DNA of 64,000 nt from an uncultured Bacteroidales bacterium (GTDB lineage: Bacteria; Bacteroidota; Bacteroidia; Bacteroidales; Muribaculaceae), in contig CADCFN010000002.1 in the NCBI GenBank assembly GCA_902800715.1, forward strand, positions 372,001 through 436,000, read 5' to 3'. The notes below the pieces were generated by a model. It was not told where the DNA came from and made no database searches. It was given only the letters and a program-made list of their open reading frames with translations. The position numbers and the translations under genes are program-made. Positions 52,363 through 60,613 of the stretch are shown here, in pieces; within the stretch, counting starts at the first letter, position 1, and the number at the start of each line of letters is the position of its first letter.

Positions 52363-53409
52363 TTACGCATGGAGGATTTTATACACCAGTTCCTTGAGCA
52401 GGGCATAAGAGTCTTGACGGGAGCCGATACCCTTGCTGCGGGTATCACACTCGCGCAGAAAGGCGATAATGTTAATCAACGAGCGAGTATTATAAACTTG
52501 TGCTGCGTCAATGAATTTACGGGCACGCCACTGGCTGCGTGTGCCCACAACAGCCATAATGCCCTCGAGGCTCTTGTCGCGTGCTGTCGCTGCAAGCAAC
52601 ACATTAGAAAAAAACGAGAAGAGTATAGCGACGCTCACGACAAAAGGATTGTTCTTGGGATTACGTTCAAAGTAGTCCACAATACGGAAAGCCTTTTCGG
52701 CATCACGCTTGCTGAGTGCTTCTTCTAGCTCAAAGTTGTTGAAGTCCTTGCTGATTCCGATATTGCGCTCAATGAGTTCTGGCGTGATGTTGTTATCATC
52801 GGTAAGCATCGCCAATTTGTCAAGTTCACTGAACAGACGTGCTATGTCGGTACCAATGTGGTCGGCAAGCATGCTGGTTGCCTTATGGTCGATATTACAC
52901 TCCAATGAATTAGCATAATTCACAATCAGCCCCTCAAGATCACGGCCTTCCTTCACTTTATTGGAGTCAAAGATGACGCCGCTCTTATTGGCTTTGAGCG
53001 CATCGGTAAACGGTTTGCTCTTCAATGTAGCGCCCTTATGGCAGATTACAAGAATTGTAGACGCCAATGGACGTTCGGCATAGGATGCAAAAATGTCAAA
53101 ATCATCTTTGTGTCCAGGCAGTTTCGGTATTAGCTGCGCTTCTCTGACCACGACAACCTTATACTGCGAGAACGCAGGATACTGGCAACAAGTACTTACC
53201 ACATCACGCACATTGGTATTGTTGCCATAGAAGAGTGTTAAATTGAAATCGCGCTGGTCCTCGGTGAGCGCAGTGTCGATAATAAGCTGCTGCAAGTAGT
53301 CGATGTAGTATGGTTCCTCGCCTTGCAGAACGTATATGTTCCTGAACTTGCCGCTCTTGATTTCCTTGCTTAATGCGGTGAAAGTAACCGATTCTCGTTT
53401 TACTGCCAT
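52363..53409 (-). CDS. holA: DNA polymerase III subunit delta
   Basis: The product is 348 residues from ATG 53409 (MAVKRESVTF). The frame stays open farther upstream but that part lies above the promoter box at 53439-53432. The sequence FRNIYVLQGEEPYYIDYLQQLI, VVVVREAQLIPK and the clamp-loader AAA+-like middle and helical C-terminal collar (LEEALSKRDAEKAFRIVDYF) match HolA. It is the wrench subunit that opens the sliding clamp during replication. Confidence 0.92.
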   Translation of the reverse strand: MAVKRESVTFTALSKEIKSGKFRNIYVLQGEEPYYIDYLQQLIIDTALTEDQRDFNLTLFYGNNTNVRDVVSTCCQYPAFSQYKVVVVREAQLIPKLPGHKDDFDIFASYAERPLASTILVICHKGATLKSKPFTDALKANKSGVIFDSNKVKEGRDLEGLIVNYANSLECNIDHKATSMLADHIGTDIARLFSELDKLAMLTDDNNITPELIERNIGISKDFNNFELEEALSKRDAEKAFRIVDYFERNPKNNPFVVSVAILFSFFSNVLLAATARDKSLEGIMAVVGTRSQWRARKFIDAAQVYNTRSLINIIAFLRECDTRSKGIGSRQDSYALLKELVYKILHA

Positions 53410-53431
53410 AGGTGATGTCGTTTTCTTACCG

Positions 53432-53439
53432 CAAATATA
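53432..53439 (-). promoter_or_regulatory. -7 box of holA
   Basis: Minus-strand TATATTTG 22 nt before the ATG at 53409; it decides the start codon of holA. Confidence 0.55.
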
Positions 53440-53524
53440 CATAGAAAAAAATGATTTCAATGCCTGACAGACAAAGAAATCATGTTTTTAATCTTACCAA
53501 ATGACAACTATTTTACCATTTTGG

Positions 53525-54247
53525 TCACTCATCAAACAAATTATTGGCCCATTTATCCCACGGAGCAAGAATCTCAGTCGGGTCGTCAGTGCTGATAATG
53601 TCTTCGTCGGAGTAATAGTTGCGCACTGTATAGCTGTGAGTCACATGGTAACTGTCATAATAGGACTTGTCGCTAATTATCAGGAAAGTTTCTTCACTTT
53701 GGAGGTCAGTGCCTAGCCAAGTCATCTTAGTGTATGTCGTCTCGGCAAACGAACTTGAAGTCCTGCGATAAACTGTCTTGTGACCAGGATCGTAGAAGAA
53801 ATCGCCATTGAACACGCTGAACCCGTCATTAGTGCCTCGCACAAAGAGGTTCTCGTTGGGGTCCCATAGAATCAAAGCACTATACTCGCGGTTACATCCA
53901 GGTCCAATCAATATATCGACATAACCGTCAAAATTGGCGTCCAGAAAATGTACCACCTTGCGCACGATTGAATCATCCTCGCGAATTGGCAGGCTCTGCA
54001 TCCGCATTCCGTCAGTAAAGATTTCCACTCTATCAATGCAATATTCGCCCTCATGCAGTATTACCTCTAGCAAATCATGCGTTGTCGGGCAATCCTCTAC
54101 TGTGAACAATCCATACTTGTCGAGTGCCACCGTCGGCACTGCAAGCGGATTCTTCATTGAGGCATTCTGTTGAGCCACAACCCTACAAGAGGTCATTACG
54201 GCAATAGCCATAACCACAAACAATAGAATAATGCTTTCACATTTCAT
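53525..54247 (-). CDS. Lipoprotein with FG-GAP/VCBS-like repeat
   Basis: A 240-residue protein with lipobox VMTSC (Cys21). The mature part is beta-rich; VVHFLDANFDGYVDILIGPG (about 105-125) resembles an FG-GAP/VCBS calcium-binding loop, and LILWDPNENLFVRGTN continues the pattern. No family is otherwise recognised. It has a -7 box TACATTTG at 54273-54266 and looks monocistronic. Confidence 0.75.
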   Translation of the reverse strand: MKCESIILLFVVMAIAVMTSCRVVAQQNASMKNPLAVPTVALDKYGLFTVEDCPTTHDLLEVILHEGEYCIDRVEIFTDGMRMQSLPIREDDSIVRKVVHFLDANFDGYVDILIGPGCNREYSALILWDPNENLFVRGTNDGFSVFNGDFFYDPGHKTVYRRTSSSFAETTYTKMTWLGTDLQSEETFLIISDKSYYDSYHVTHSYTVRNYYSDEDIISTDDPTEILAPWDKWANNLFDE

Positions 54248-54265
54248 AATTATCGAATATTTACC

Positions 54266-54273
54266 AAATGTAA
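54266..54273 (-). promoter_or_regulatory. -7 box of the FG-GAP lipoprotein
   Basis: Minus-strand TACATTTG 18 nt before the ATG at 54247; -33 element weak. Confidence 0.45.
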
Positions 54274-54298
54274 AAAAGTGATTGTCCAGAAAGAACGA

Positions 54299-54766
54299 TT
54301 ACTTTACACCGCGGGGATCGACACGGAAGGTGACGAAGCGGTTATAGGCGTAATTGGCAAGCGTGTAAACCACCATGGCGAGTACCATGACGATGTTTTG
54401 ACCAGCCTTCATCATCGGGAAGAAGGGGATGATGTCGTCGGGGAGGTTCTTCCAGCCGAGTCCTTCAAGAAGAATCCAGCTGACACAGAGCTGTAAAGCA
54501 AGGCAGATAAGGAAACCGCACACGAACAGGAAGAGCTCACGCTTCAAGTTGTTCTTGGTCTTGAACACCCAATTGCGGTTCCACAGAAAACTGTTAATGA
54601 CACCCAGAATATAGCCCGTCACGTTAGATATACCATAAGAAAGGCCAAGTCTGGTGTTTAGAAGATAAAATGTAACCAATGTGATGAGCGTGTTGAGCAC
54701 ACCTATCACACCATACTTCAGCAGTTGTATACCCGTCTCGCGGGCTTCTGATATATCTATCTTCAT
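54299..54766 (-). CDS. GtrA-family membrane protein
   Basis: A 155-residue protein with four membrane helices and the GtrA hallmark YGVIGVLNTLITLVTFYLL at the start, then NVTGYILGVINSFLWNRNWVF. GtrA-like proteins (flippase-like) help move lipid-linked sugars across the inner membrane for surface glycan decoration. It is a single gene under promoter 54788-54818, with no glycosyltransferase next to it. Confidence 0.88.
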   Translation of the reverse strand: MKIDISEARETGIQLLKYGVIGVLNTLITLVTFYLLNTRLGLSYGISNVTGYILGVINSFLWNRNWVFKTKNNLKRELFLFVCGFLICLALQLCVSWILLEGLGWKNLPDDIIPFFPMMKAGQNIVMVLAMVVYTLANYAYNRFVTFRVDPRGVK

Positions 54767-54787
54767 GATAACAGTTCTATATCACGG

Positions 54788-54818
54788 CAAAATTATAAAT
54801 TATTAACGAAATAACAAA
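54788..54818 (-). promoter_or_regulatory. Promoter of the GtrA-family gene
   Basis: Minus-strand TTTG (54818-54815), a 19-bp spacer and TAATTTTG (54795-54788) lie 22 nt before the ATG at 54766. Confidence 0.75.
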
Positions 54819-54836
54819 ATTTTTTTCACTTCAATG

Positions 54837-55346
54837 CTACTTCGGCGCCACAATGATGCCCACATTGACCAGTCCCTGCAATGTATCGCAGCCTGGCATC
54901 GCCTGCCAAATAACGACCGAACGGGCATCAGCAGGACTGGCTGCACGCGCTATGGTCATCTGATCCTGATAAAGAGCGCCGAATCCCCCACCCGTCCAAT
55001 TGCCGTACTCATCGGCAAGCGCCATATCCACCGTCTGACGGTTAACGGTCGAGTCTTCGGCAAAGATGTCAACCACGAGCGAGAGGTTGCGGAAACGGTA
55101 ACTATTGTCGTGACGCACAGCAAGCGTGATATCATAGGCGGCAGCCGAGTCGTCATATTCAGGCCGGAATGTCAAAGGCATGGTGCGCTGCCAACCATCA
55201 TGAGACAGATGGGCGAAATAGGCATGAGGCATCACGGGCTTATGGTCGCATGACACCATCATGAGCATGGCGGCGGCAACGACCAATGTCATTGCCACCG
55301 CATGCATGATAGGTTTCCACCGATGGTGGTCACTCGTTAGAGGCAT
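54837..55346 (-). CDS. gldH: Gliding-motility-type lipoprotein GldH
   Basis: About 169 residues from ATG 55346, overlapping the ricT 3' end by 17 nt; ATG 55307 is an alternative closer to the signal peptide. The lipobox MMVSC follows a hydrophobic stretch. The mature part (HAYFAHLSHDGWQRTMPLTF, YRFRNLSLVVDIF, GGGFGALYQDQM) matches the GldH family. GldH occurs also in non-gliding Bacteroidales, where its job is unclear. The ricT-gldH order is typical for the group. Longer readings of this frame would run antiparallel to nothing but overlap ricT in another frame and are rejected. Confidence 0.88.
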   Translation of the reverse strand: MPLTSDHHRWKPIMHAVAMTLVVAAAMLMMVSCDHKPVMPHAYFAHLSHDGWQRTMPLTFRPEYDDSAAAYDITLAVRHDNSYRFRNLSLVVDIFAEDSTVNRQTVDMALADEYGNWTGGGFGALYQDQMTIARAASPADARSVVIWQAMPGCDTLQGLVNVGIIVAPK

Positions 55347-56775
55347 TATTCTTGTTGCCTTGAGCATTGTTGTTGTGTGGAGTATTGCCCTCAGGCGATT
55401 GAGATTGAGACCGCGGGCGGAATGTCTTGAGCGGTTTCTGAGGCTTATCTGCATGAGGTCGCTGCTTGCGCTCTCCACCAGGTTGTCCGTCCTGGTAATG
55501 CTGGCGTTTGGGTTTGCCGGGACGCTGCTTGCGGTCGTTGTGTTGTGCATTACCACGCTCCTGCTGCTCGCCTTCAGGTTTATCCTTGTTTTCAACGACT
55601 GACACGGGTTTTGCACCCTTGTCGGCTGGAGCCTTGTCACCCGATTTCTTCTTCTTTTTCTTCTTCTTTTTGCTGTCAAAGCGATTGATGGCGTCCTGAT
55701 TAAGCAAGTCACCAAAAGGAGAAGCAGCCTTCTTGCCGTCCTGATCGTCGGGCTTGAGGCTATCGGGCTTGACACCATTCTTGTTCAAAGCAATTACCTC
55801 AAACGCCTGGGCTGCTGTCAGCATCACCGTATTGACAGGAGCATTGCGCTCGGTCGAATAGATGATTTCGCGCTTGAGAGCATCGGCCTTGAAGTAGTAA
55901 TAGGTGGCATCTTTGGTTTCCAAATGTACATCCTTGGGAGGCAGCTGACGTATTGCCTCGACATAGGTGTTCACCTCAAAGTTGATGCAGCACTTGAGCT
56001 TAGCGCACTGGCCAGCCAAGTTCTGAGGATTTAGCGAAATGTCCTGGAAGCGCGCAGCACTGGTCGCCACCGACACAAAGCTCGACATCCATGTTGCACA
56101 GCACAAAGGTCTGCCACAAGGGCCTATGCCACCGATGCGACCGGCTTCCTGACGGGCGCCAATCTGCTTCATCTCAACACGGATACGGAATACCTCGGCC
56201 AAAACCTTGATGAGCTGACGGAAGTCCACACGGTCATCGGCAATATAGTAGAAAATCGCCTTGTTGCCGTCACCTTGATACTCGACATCACCGATTTTCA
56301 TTTTCAGACCCAAGTCCACCGCAATCTTGCGGGAACGAATCATGGTGTCTTCCTCGCGGGCTTTGGCTTGTTCATAGCGTTCCATATCGGCTGGCTTAGC
56401 CTTACGGAACACTCTCAGGATTTCAGCATTCTTACGCAGGTTCACGCGCTTCATCTGGTTCTGGACCAGACGTCCCATGAGCCCTACACGCCCGATATCA
56501 TGCCCGGGATTGGCCTCGACAGCGACCCAATCACCCCGTTTGAGCGGAATGTGGGTGCTGTTGCGATAGAAGCCGCGACGCGTGTTCTTAAAGAGCACCT
56601 CAACGATTTCATAATCATTGTCAGGCACATCTTCAAGCCAGTTGGTGCTGGTGAGATTGCAACGCCCGATGTCGTCAGAGCAACATCCGCCGCTGCAAGC
56701 CCCTGCGTCGCATTTCACGCACTGGTCAGTAGTGTTATCGGGCACAGGCGTTTGATAGTTCTTGTTCTCGTCCAT
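55330..56775 (-). CDS. ricT: RicT/YaaT-like PSP1 protein
   Basis: The product is 481 residues from ATG 56775. An N-terminal Cys-rich segment (CVKCDAGACSGGCC) comes first. The PSP1 domain follows, with VEVLFKNTRRGFYRN, GDWVAVEANPGHDIGRV and the Cys cluster CGRPLCC...CAKLKCC (about 225-270). In Bacillus these Cys residues bind Fe-S clusters in the RicAFT complex that steers RNase Y. The C-terminal 130 residues are a Lys/Gly/Gln/Pro-rich disordered tail with a run of nine lysines. It lies 15 nt downstream of rny, which supports a functional link to RNase Y. Confidence 0.9.
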   Translation of the reverse strand: MDENKNYQTPVPDNTTDQCVKCDAGACSGGCCSDDIGRCNLTSTNWLEDVPDNDYEIVEVLFKNTRRGFYRNSTHIPLKRGDWVAVEANPGHDIGRVGLMGRLVQNQMKRVNLRKNAEILRVFRKAKPADMERYEQAKAREEDTMIRSRKIAVDLGLKMKIGDVEYQGDGNKAIFYYIADDRVDFRQLIKVLAEVFRIRVEMKQIGARQEAGRIGGIGPCGRPLCCATWMSSFVSVATSAARFQDISLNPQNLAGQCAKLKCCINFEVNTYVEAIRQLPPKDVHLETKDATYYYFKADALKREIIYSTERNAPVNTVMLTAAQAFEVIALNKNGVKPDSLKPDDQDGKKAASPFGDLLNQDAINRFDSKKKKKKKKKSGDKAPADKGAKPVSVVENKDKPEGEQQERGNAQHNDRKQRPGKPKRQHYQDGQPGGERKQRPHADKPQKPLKTFRPRSQSQSPEGNTPHNNNAQGNKNNASNE

Positions 56776-56790
56776 CGTGGTACGCAATCA

Positions 56791-58329
56791 TTATTTGGCG
56801 TAGCTCACGGCGCGCGTTTCGCGGATGACGGTGATGCGCACCTGTCCAGGATAAGTCATCTCATCCTGAATCTTTTGAGCGATCTCGTTGGACAGTTTCT
56901 CGGTTTCTTCATCAGTGATCTTGTCGGCACCGACGATGACACGCAGTTCGCGTCCAGCCTGAATAGCGTAGGTCTTTACAACACCAGGATAAGACAAAGC
57001 CAAGTGTTCCAAGTCATTAAGGCGCTTGATATAGGCCTCGACAATCTCGCGGCGTGCACCGGGACGGGCACCACTGATGGCGTCACATACCTGAACAATG
57101 GGAGCATAGAGACTCGTTGCCTCTTCCTCATCATGGTGGGCACCGATGGCATTGCAGATGTCGGCTTTCTCCTTGTATTTCTCAGCCAGCTTCATACCCA
57201 ACTGTGCATGCGGCAGTTCGGGTTCTTCATCGGGCACCTTGCCGATATCGTGCAAGAGACCGGCGCGGCGAGCCTTCTTGGGGTTCAAGCCCAACTCACT
57301 AGCCATGATAGCACACAGGTTGGCAGTTTCACGCGAATGCTGCAGCAGGTTCTGGCCATAACTGGAGCGGTATTTCATCTTACCAATCAAGCGAATCAGC
57401 TCGGGGTGCAGACCATGGATACCCAAATCGATGGCAGTGCGTTTGCCTGTTTCAATCACCTCTTCCTCAACCTGGCGACGCACTTTAGCCACCACTTCCT
57501 CGATGCGGGCGGGATGGATGCGTCCGTCACTCACCAGCTGGTGCAGTGCCAAACGAGCAATCTCGCGGCGCACGGGGTCAAATCCCGAAAGAACGATGGC
57601 CTCAGGAGTGTCATCCACTACGATTTCAACGCCTGTTGCTGCTTCCAGGGCGCGGATATTGCGACCCTCACGGCCGATGATACGGCCCTTGATTTCGTCA
57701 TTGTCAATATGGAAAACGGTCACAGCGTTCTCGATAGCGGTCTCGGTAGCTACACGCTGAATGGTCTCGATAATGATGCGCTTGGCTTCCTTGTTGGCAG
57801 TCATCTTGGCATCATCCATGATGTCGTTGATATAGCTGGCAGCATTGGTCTTGGCCTCGTCCTTGAGCGACTCGATGAGCTTCTCCTTAGCCTCCTCGGC
57901 CGACAGACCGCTCACATGCTCGAGTGTATCACGGACGCTGCGTTCCATCTTGTCTACTTCCTTCTTGCGCTCTTCAAGCACAGCCATCTGGTTATCGATA
58001 TTGAGCTTGAGGTTGTCCAGCTCATTGCCGCGGCGCTTCAAGTCACCTTGCTGCTGGTTCAACGTCATTTCACGCTGTTTGAGTTTTGCCTCACTGGTCT
58101 GGACCTTGGTCAGACGGTCATTGGCTTCCTTCTCGGCAGCACTCTTAATCGACATACCGGCTTCCTTGCCTTTCATCACCTCGTTATTCTTGAGCACTTC
58201 GGCTTCAAGACGGGCTTTCTCAATAATTTCGTTGGCGCGTGATTTGGCATTCTTTTTGGACAGATACAATGCCAAAGCACATCCAATTGCCATCGCCAAG
58301 ATGGCCACAATAACAGTTACTATAATCAT
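56791..58329 (-). CDS. rny: Ribonuclease Y
   Basis: A 512-residue membrane-anchored endoribonuclease: N-terminal membrane helix (residues 1-22), long coiled coil (about 25-190), KH domain ([20 protein letters not shown] near 210-245) and an HD domain ([27 protein letters not shown] near 330-375; AHHDEEEA). It starts mRNA decay. It is followed by ricT and gldH and preceded by a structured RNA and zapA. Confidence 0.96.
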   Translation of the reverse strand: MIIVTVIVAILAMAIGCALALYLSKKNAKSRANEIIEKARLEAEVLKNNEVMKGKEAGMSIKSAAEKEANDRLTKVQTSEAKLKQREMTLNQQQGDLKRRGNELDNLKLNIDNQMAVLEERKKEVDKMERSVRDTLEHVSGLSAEEAKEKLIESLKDEAKTNAASYINDIMDDAKMTANKEAKRIIIETIQRVATETAIENAVTVFHIDNDEIKGRIIGREGRNIRALEAATGVEIVVDDTPEAIVLSGFDPVRREIARLALHQLVSDGRIHPARIEEVVAKVRRQVEEEVIETGKRTAIDLGIHGLHPELIRLIGKMKYRSSYGQNLLQHSRETANLCAIMASELGLNPKKARRAGLLHDIGKVPDEEPELPHAQLGMKLAEKYKEKADICNAIGAHHDEEEATSLYAPIVQVCDAISGARPGARREIVEAYIKRLNDLEHLALSYPGVVKTYAIQAGRELRVIVGADKITDEETEKLSNEIAQKIQDEMTYPGQVRITVIRETRAVSYAK

Positions 58330-58344
58330 TGTTACTTAAATATA

Positions 58345-58455
58345 TTAAACAAATAGCGCCACCCAAGGCAACATCGTCATTGGACTGGAAACCAGTCCAA
58401 TAAGACATTAAGCCCAAAGTGGTGCAGGAACCTAATCTCGTTATCAGTCACTCAC
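58345..58455 (-). ncRNA. ssrS: Structured RNA between zapA and rny, probable 6S RNA
   Basis: The 146-nt gap between zapA and rny has no gene, but on the minus strand it can fold into one long irregular hairpin. The tip is a perfect 10-bp stem ATTGGACTGG-TTT-CCAGTCCAAT (58374-58396 region). It continues outward through internal bulges to GCACCAC/GGGTGGCGC pairing (about 58350-58425). A long hairpin with a bulged centre next to zapA is the expected form and place of bacterial 6S RNA, and I recall Bacteroidales 6S-like RNAs at this locus. The exact ends are estimates. Confidence 0.5.
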
Positions 58456-58475
58456 TCGCCAGGAGTCACTGTATA

Positions 58476-58772
58476 TCACTCCTCGTTCCCCAACAGGGAA
58501 TCGAGTTGTTTGTCCAAATCGTTCAGGAAGTCATTGACCTGTCGGTTTTCACCGTAAGCCTCCAGATAGAGGCGTGCAAACTGGAATGCAACTCTAGCGA
58601 GAATATCGTCAGACTTCTCACCAAAGCGGTTCATCCACTTGTGCCACAGCGTGTTAACAAGTTCTTCCGCTTTCCGATAGTTTTCCTCCTCGTCTGGTTT
58701 GATACTCAGAGCGATGGGGTTTTCGGCATCGGCAAGTTGAATCCATATTTTAACTTTATTATTGTCGGCCAT
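58476..58772 (-). CDS. zapA: Cell division protein ZapA
   Basis: A 98-residue protein with an N-terminal beta strand (KVKIWIQLADAENPIALSI) and C-terminal long helix (DDILARVAFQFARLYLEAYG, DFLNDLDKQLDSLL). This is the ZapA layout, in which dimers and tetramers bundle FtsZ filaments at the division ring. It is 19 nt downstream of the coiled-coil gene, probably co-transcribed. Confidence 0.85.
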   Translation of the reverse strand: MADNNKVKIWIQLADAENPIALSIKPDEEENYRKAEELVNTLWHKWMNRFGEKSDDILARVAFQFARLYLEAYGENRQVNDFLNDLDKQLDSLLGNEE

Positions 58773-58791
58773 AACGATAGAGAGTCACGTG

Positions 58792-59088
58792 TCAAGCGTT
58801 CAATTGTTTGATGCATCGGTCAATGTCCCGCACCATCTTGGCAACCTGCTTCTTATACTTAGCAACCAACTCGGGGTTGCTGGGAACGGAATGTGCGACA
58901 CGCAGGAACTCATTGTCAATGCGCAGTTGGTTTACTTCCTTCTCCAGCTTGGCAATCTCCAGACTCTGGCTCTCGACTTTACGCGTCAATTCCTTCCTCT
59001 CATTCAGGAGCGCGACATATTTGCGCCTAAGGGAATCCACCTTTTGCGCCATGTTCTGCAATCTGTCTTTCAGCTCCATAGAAGGCAT
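58792..59088 (-). CDS. Coiled-coil protein upstream of zapA
   Basis: About 98 residues from ATG 59088 (another ATG 9 nt inside). Residues about 5-65 are a continuous coiled coil (KVDSLRRKYVALLNERKELT, KVESQSLEIAKLEKEVNQL), then a short helical tail. It resembles ZapB-like or septum-associated coiled coils in size and position, but identity is not shown. Promoter box TACTTTTG at 59115-59108. Confidence 0.75.
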   Translation of the reverse strand: MPSMELKDRLQNMAQKVDSLRRKYVALLNERKELTRKVESQSLEIAKLEKEVNQLRIDNEFLRVAHSVPSNPELVAKYKKQVAKMVRDIDRCIKQLNA

Positions 59089-59107
59089 AGTTGTCCAATT
59101 TTGTTTG

Positions 59108-59115
59108 CAAAAGTA
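59108..59115 (-). promoter_or_regulatory. -7 box of the coiled coil-zapA unit
   Basis: Minus-strand TACTTTTG about 20 nt before the ATG at 59088. The rest of 59116-59291 is A-rich, without gene or hairpin. Confidence 0.5.
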
Positions 59116-59291
59116 CAACTATTTTTGCATTTCTTGTCATCAATTGACAAATATTTTTAAAATTTTGAGCACATCAATAGCATTTTGCTCGATTTGTTGA
59201 AAAAATCAACCGAAAAAACGCATGAACAGATGCAAACAAAGAGAAAAAAACGCAAGTAAAACGATTAGCTCGAGACTCAAAAAAACGTGAA

Positions 59292-60557
59292 TCACGTAGT
59301 AAGCATGCCGGTGTAGAAGTGGAGCGTCTTGCTCTTGGTGTTAAAGTGGTTCTGGTTGGGGGACCACTCGCCACGCTGTAGACCTGGTGCCAGCTTGATG
59401 GAGCGCCTGCCGTACATATTGTTGATGCCGTCGATACTGGTCATCAGCCGACGCAATTTGCCATGGTCATCAGGGTCAAAAAGATTGAGTTGGATAGCTG
59501 TACCGCGCTGGATATCAAGTGCCATGACTCCCGCCTTGCGATAAGCGAAGCCATCCCGCCATATCAGGTTGAGGGCATTGAGCGCTTGACGCGCAATGGT
59601 CATGGTGTCACTGGTGGGTGTGTCGAGCGCCAATTGGCATGAATTAGAGTAGAAAGGCAAGTCCTCACGGAAACGGTCCCCTCGAACAAAGGTCATGATG
59701 CTACCCGCCACACTACCCTCGTCGCGCAGCTGACGTGCCGTGCGCTCAGCAAAACTGACGATGGCGTCAGCTATCTCGTCACGACTGGTAATGACCTTGC
59801 CGAAGGTGCGCGACGTCATTATGGTCTTGTGGGCAATAGTTACGGGATTGGCAATCTGGCAGTCATGCCCCATCAGTTCACGCTGGGTGCGTTCGAGTGT
59901 CACCGAATACAACGACCTCACCAATGATGGCGGCATCTTCACAAAATCGGCTGCAGTCTTGATGCCGCGTGACTGTAATGACGCCGACAGCCGCCTGCCC
60001 ACGCCCCACACGTCCTCGATAGGTGTGCGCCGCAGAATGATGTCGATGGCCTCAGGGCGGATGAGCCAATAGACGCCGTCGGTAATGCGGGGGTCTTTTT
60101 TAGCAATGTGATTGGCCACCTTGGCAAGGGTGCGCGAGGGGGCAAAGCCGATACTGACCGGAATACCCACATATTGCCTGATTCTCTTGACCAGTTCCGC
60201 CATCACTCGATGACTGGTATCCACATCCTTGTGCTTCAATGTAAAAAAAGCCTCATCAACCGAATATTGTTGCAGATTATCGACCTCCTCGCCCACGAGC
60301 TTCATCACACGGTTAGACAAGTCGCGGTACAAGATGTGTCGTGCCGACAACTGAATAACTTGACGCGGATCGGTGTGTTCCTTGATTTTGAAGGCGGGGC
60401 AACCCATCGGGATGCCAGCAGCCTTGGCCTCGTTGCTCCTGGCAATGACGCAGCCGTCGTTGTTGGAGAGCACTACGACTTTTTTTCCGTTGAGTCGCGG
60501 GTCAAACAGGCGCTCACAGGAAACAAAGAAGTTATTGCAGTCAACCAGACCGTACAT
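59292..60557 (-). CDS. umuC: Y-family DNA polymerase UmuC
   Basis: A 421-residue translesion polymerase catalytic subunit. It has first metal Asp in MYGLVDCNNFFVSCE, steric-gate region, NNDGCVIARSNEAK, catalytic YSVDEAFF (Asp-Glu near 100), helix-hairpin-helix (EDVWGVGRRLSASL), little-finger domain and a C-terminal DUF4113 tail (RRSIKLAPGLQRGEWSPNQ). Its partner UmuD is 56 kb away at 2874-3302 rather than adjacent. Heptad repeats lie directly before its ATG. Confidence 0.94.
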   Translation of the reverse strand: MYGLVDCNNFFVSCERLFDPRLNGKKVVVLSNNDGCVIARSNEAKAAGIPMGCPAFKIKEHTDPRQVIQLSARHILYRDLSNRVMKLVGEEVDNLQQYSVDEAFFTLKHKDVDTSHRVMAELVKRIRQYVGIPVSIGFAPSRTLAKVANHIAKKDPRITDGVYWLIRPEAIDIILRRTPIEDVWGVGRRLSASLQSRGIKTAADFVKMPPSLVRSLYSVTLERTQRELMGHDCQIANPVTIAHKTIMTSRTFGKVITSRDEIADAIVSFAERTARQLRDEGSVAGSIMTFVRGDRFREDLPFYSNSCQLALDTPTSDTMTIARQALNALNLIWRDGFAYRKAGVMALDIQRGTAIQLNLFDPDDHGKLRRLMTSIDGINNMYGRRSIKLAPGLQRGEWSPNQNHFNTKSKTLHFYTGMLTT

Positions 60558-60582
60558 TTTTTAGTTAATAGTTAATAGTTGG
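60558..60582 (-). repeat. Heptad repeats before umuC
   Basis: On the minus strand AACTATT, AACTATT, AACTAAA run straight into AAATG of umuC. The left partner is less clear (AGTTAG and AGTTAA motifs after the ABC-F stop). Confidence 0.7.
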
Positions 60583-60613
60583 CTTACGCATTCTTTAACT
60601 TTCCGCCCCCTAA

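Noticed and set aside
55347-55778. N-terminal extension of gldH
   Set aside because: The extension is Arg/Ser/Thr-rich frame-shifted ricT sequence; the lipoprotein signal starts after 55346.
56275-58242. 655-codon plus-strand open frame opposite rny/ricT
   Set aside because: Crosses two real minus-strand genes and has no recognisable features.
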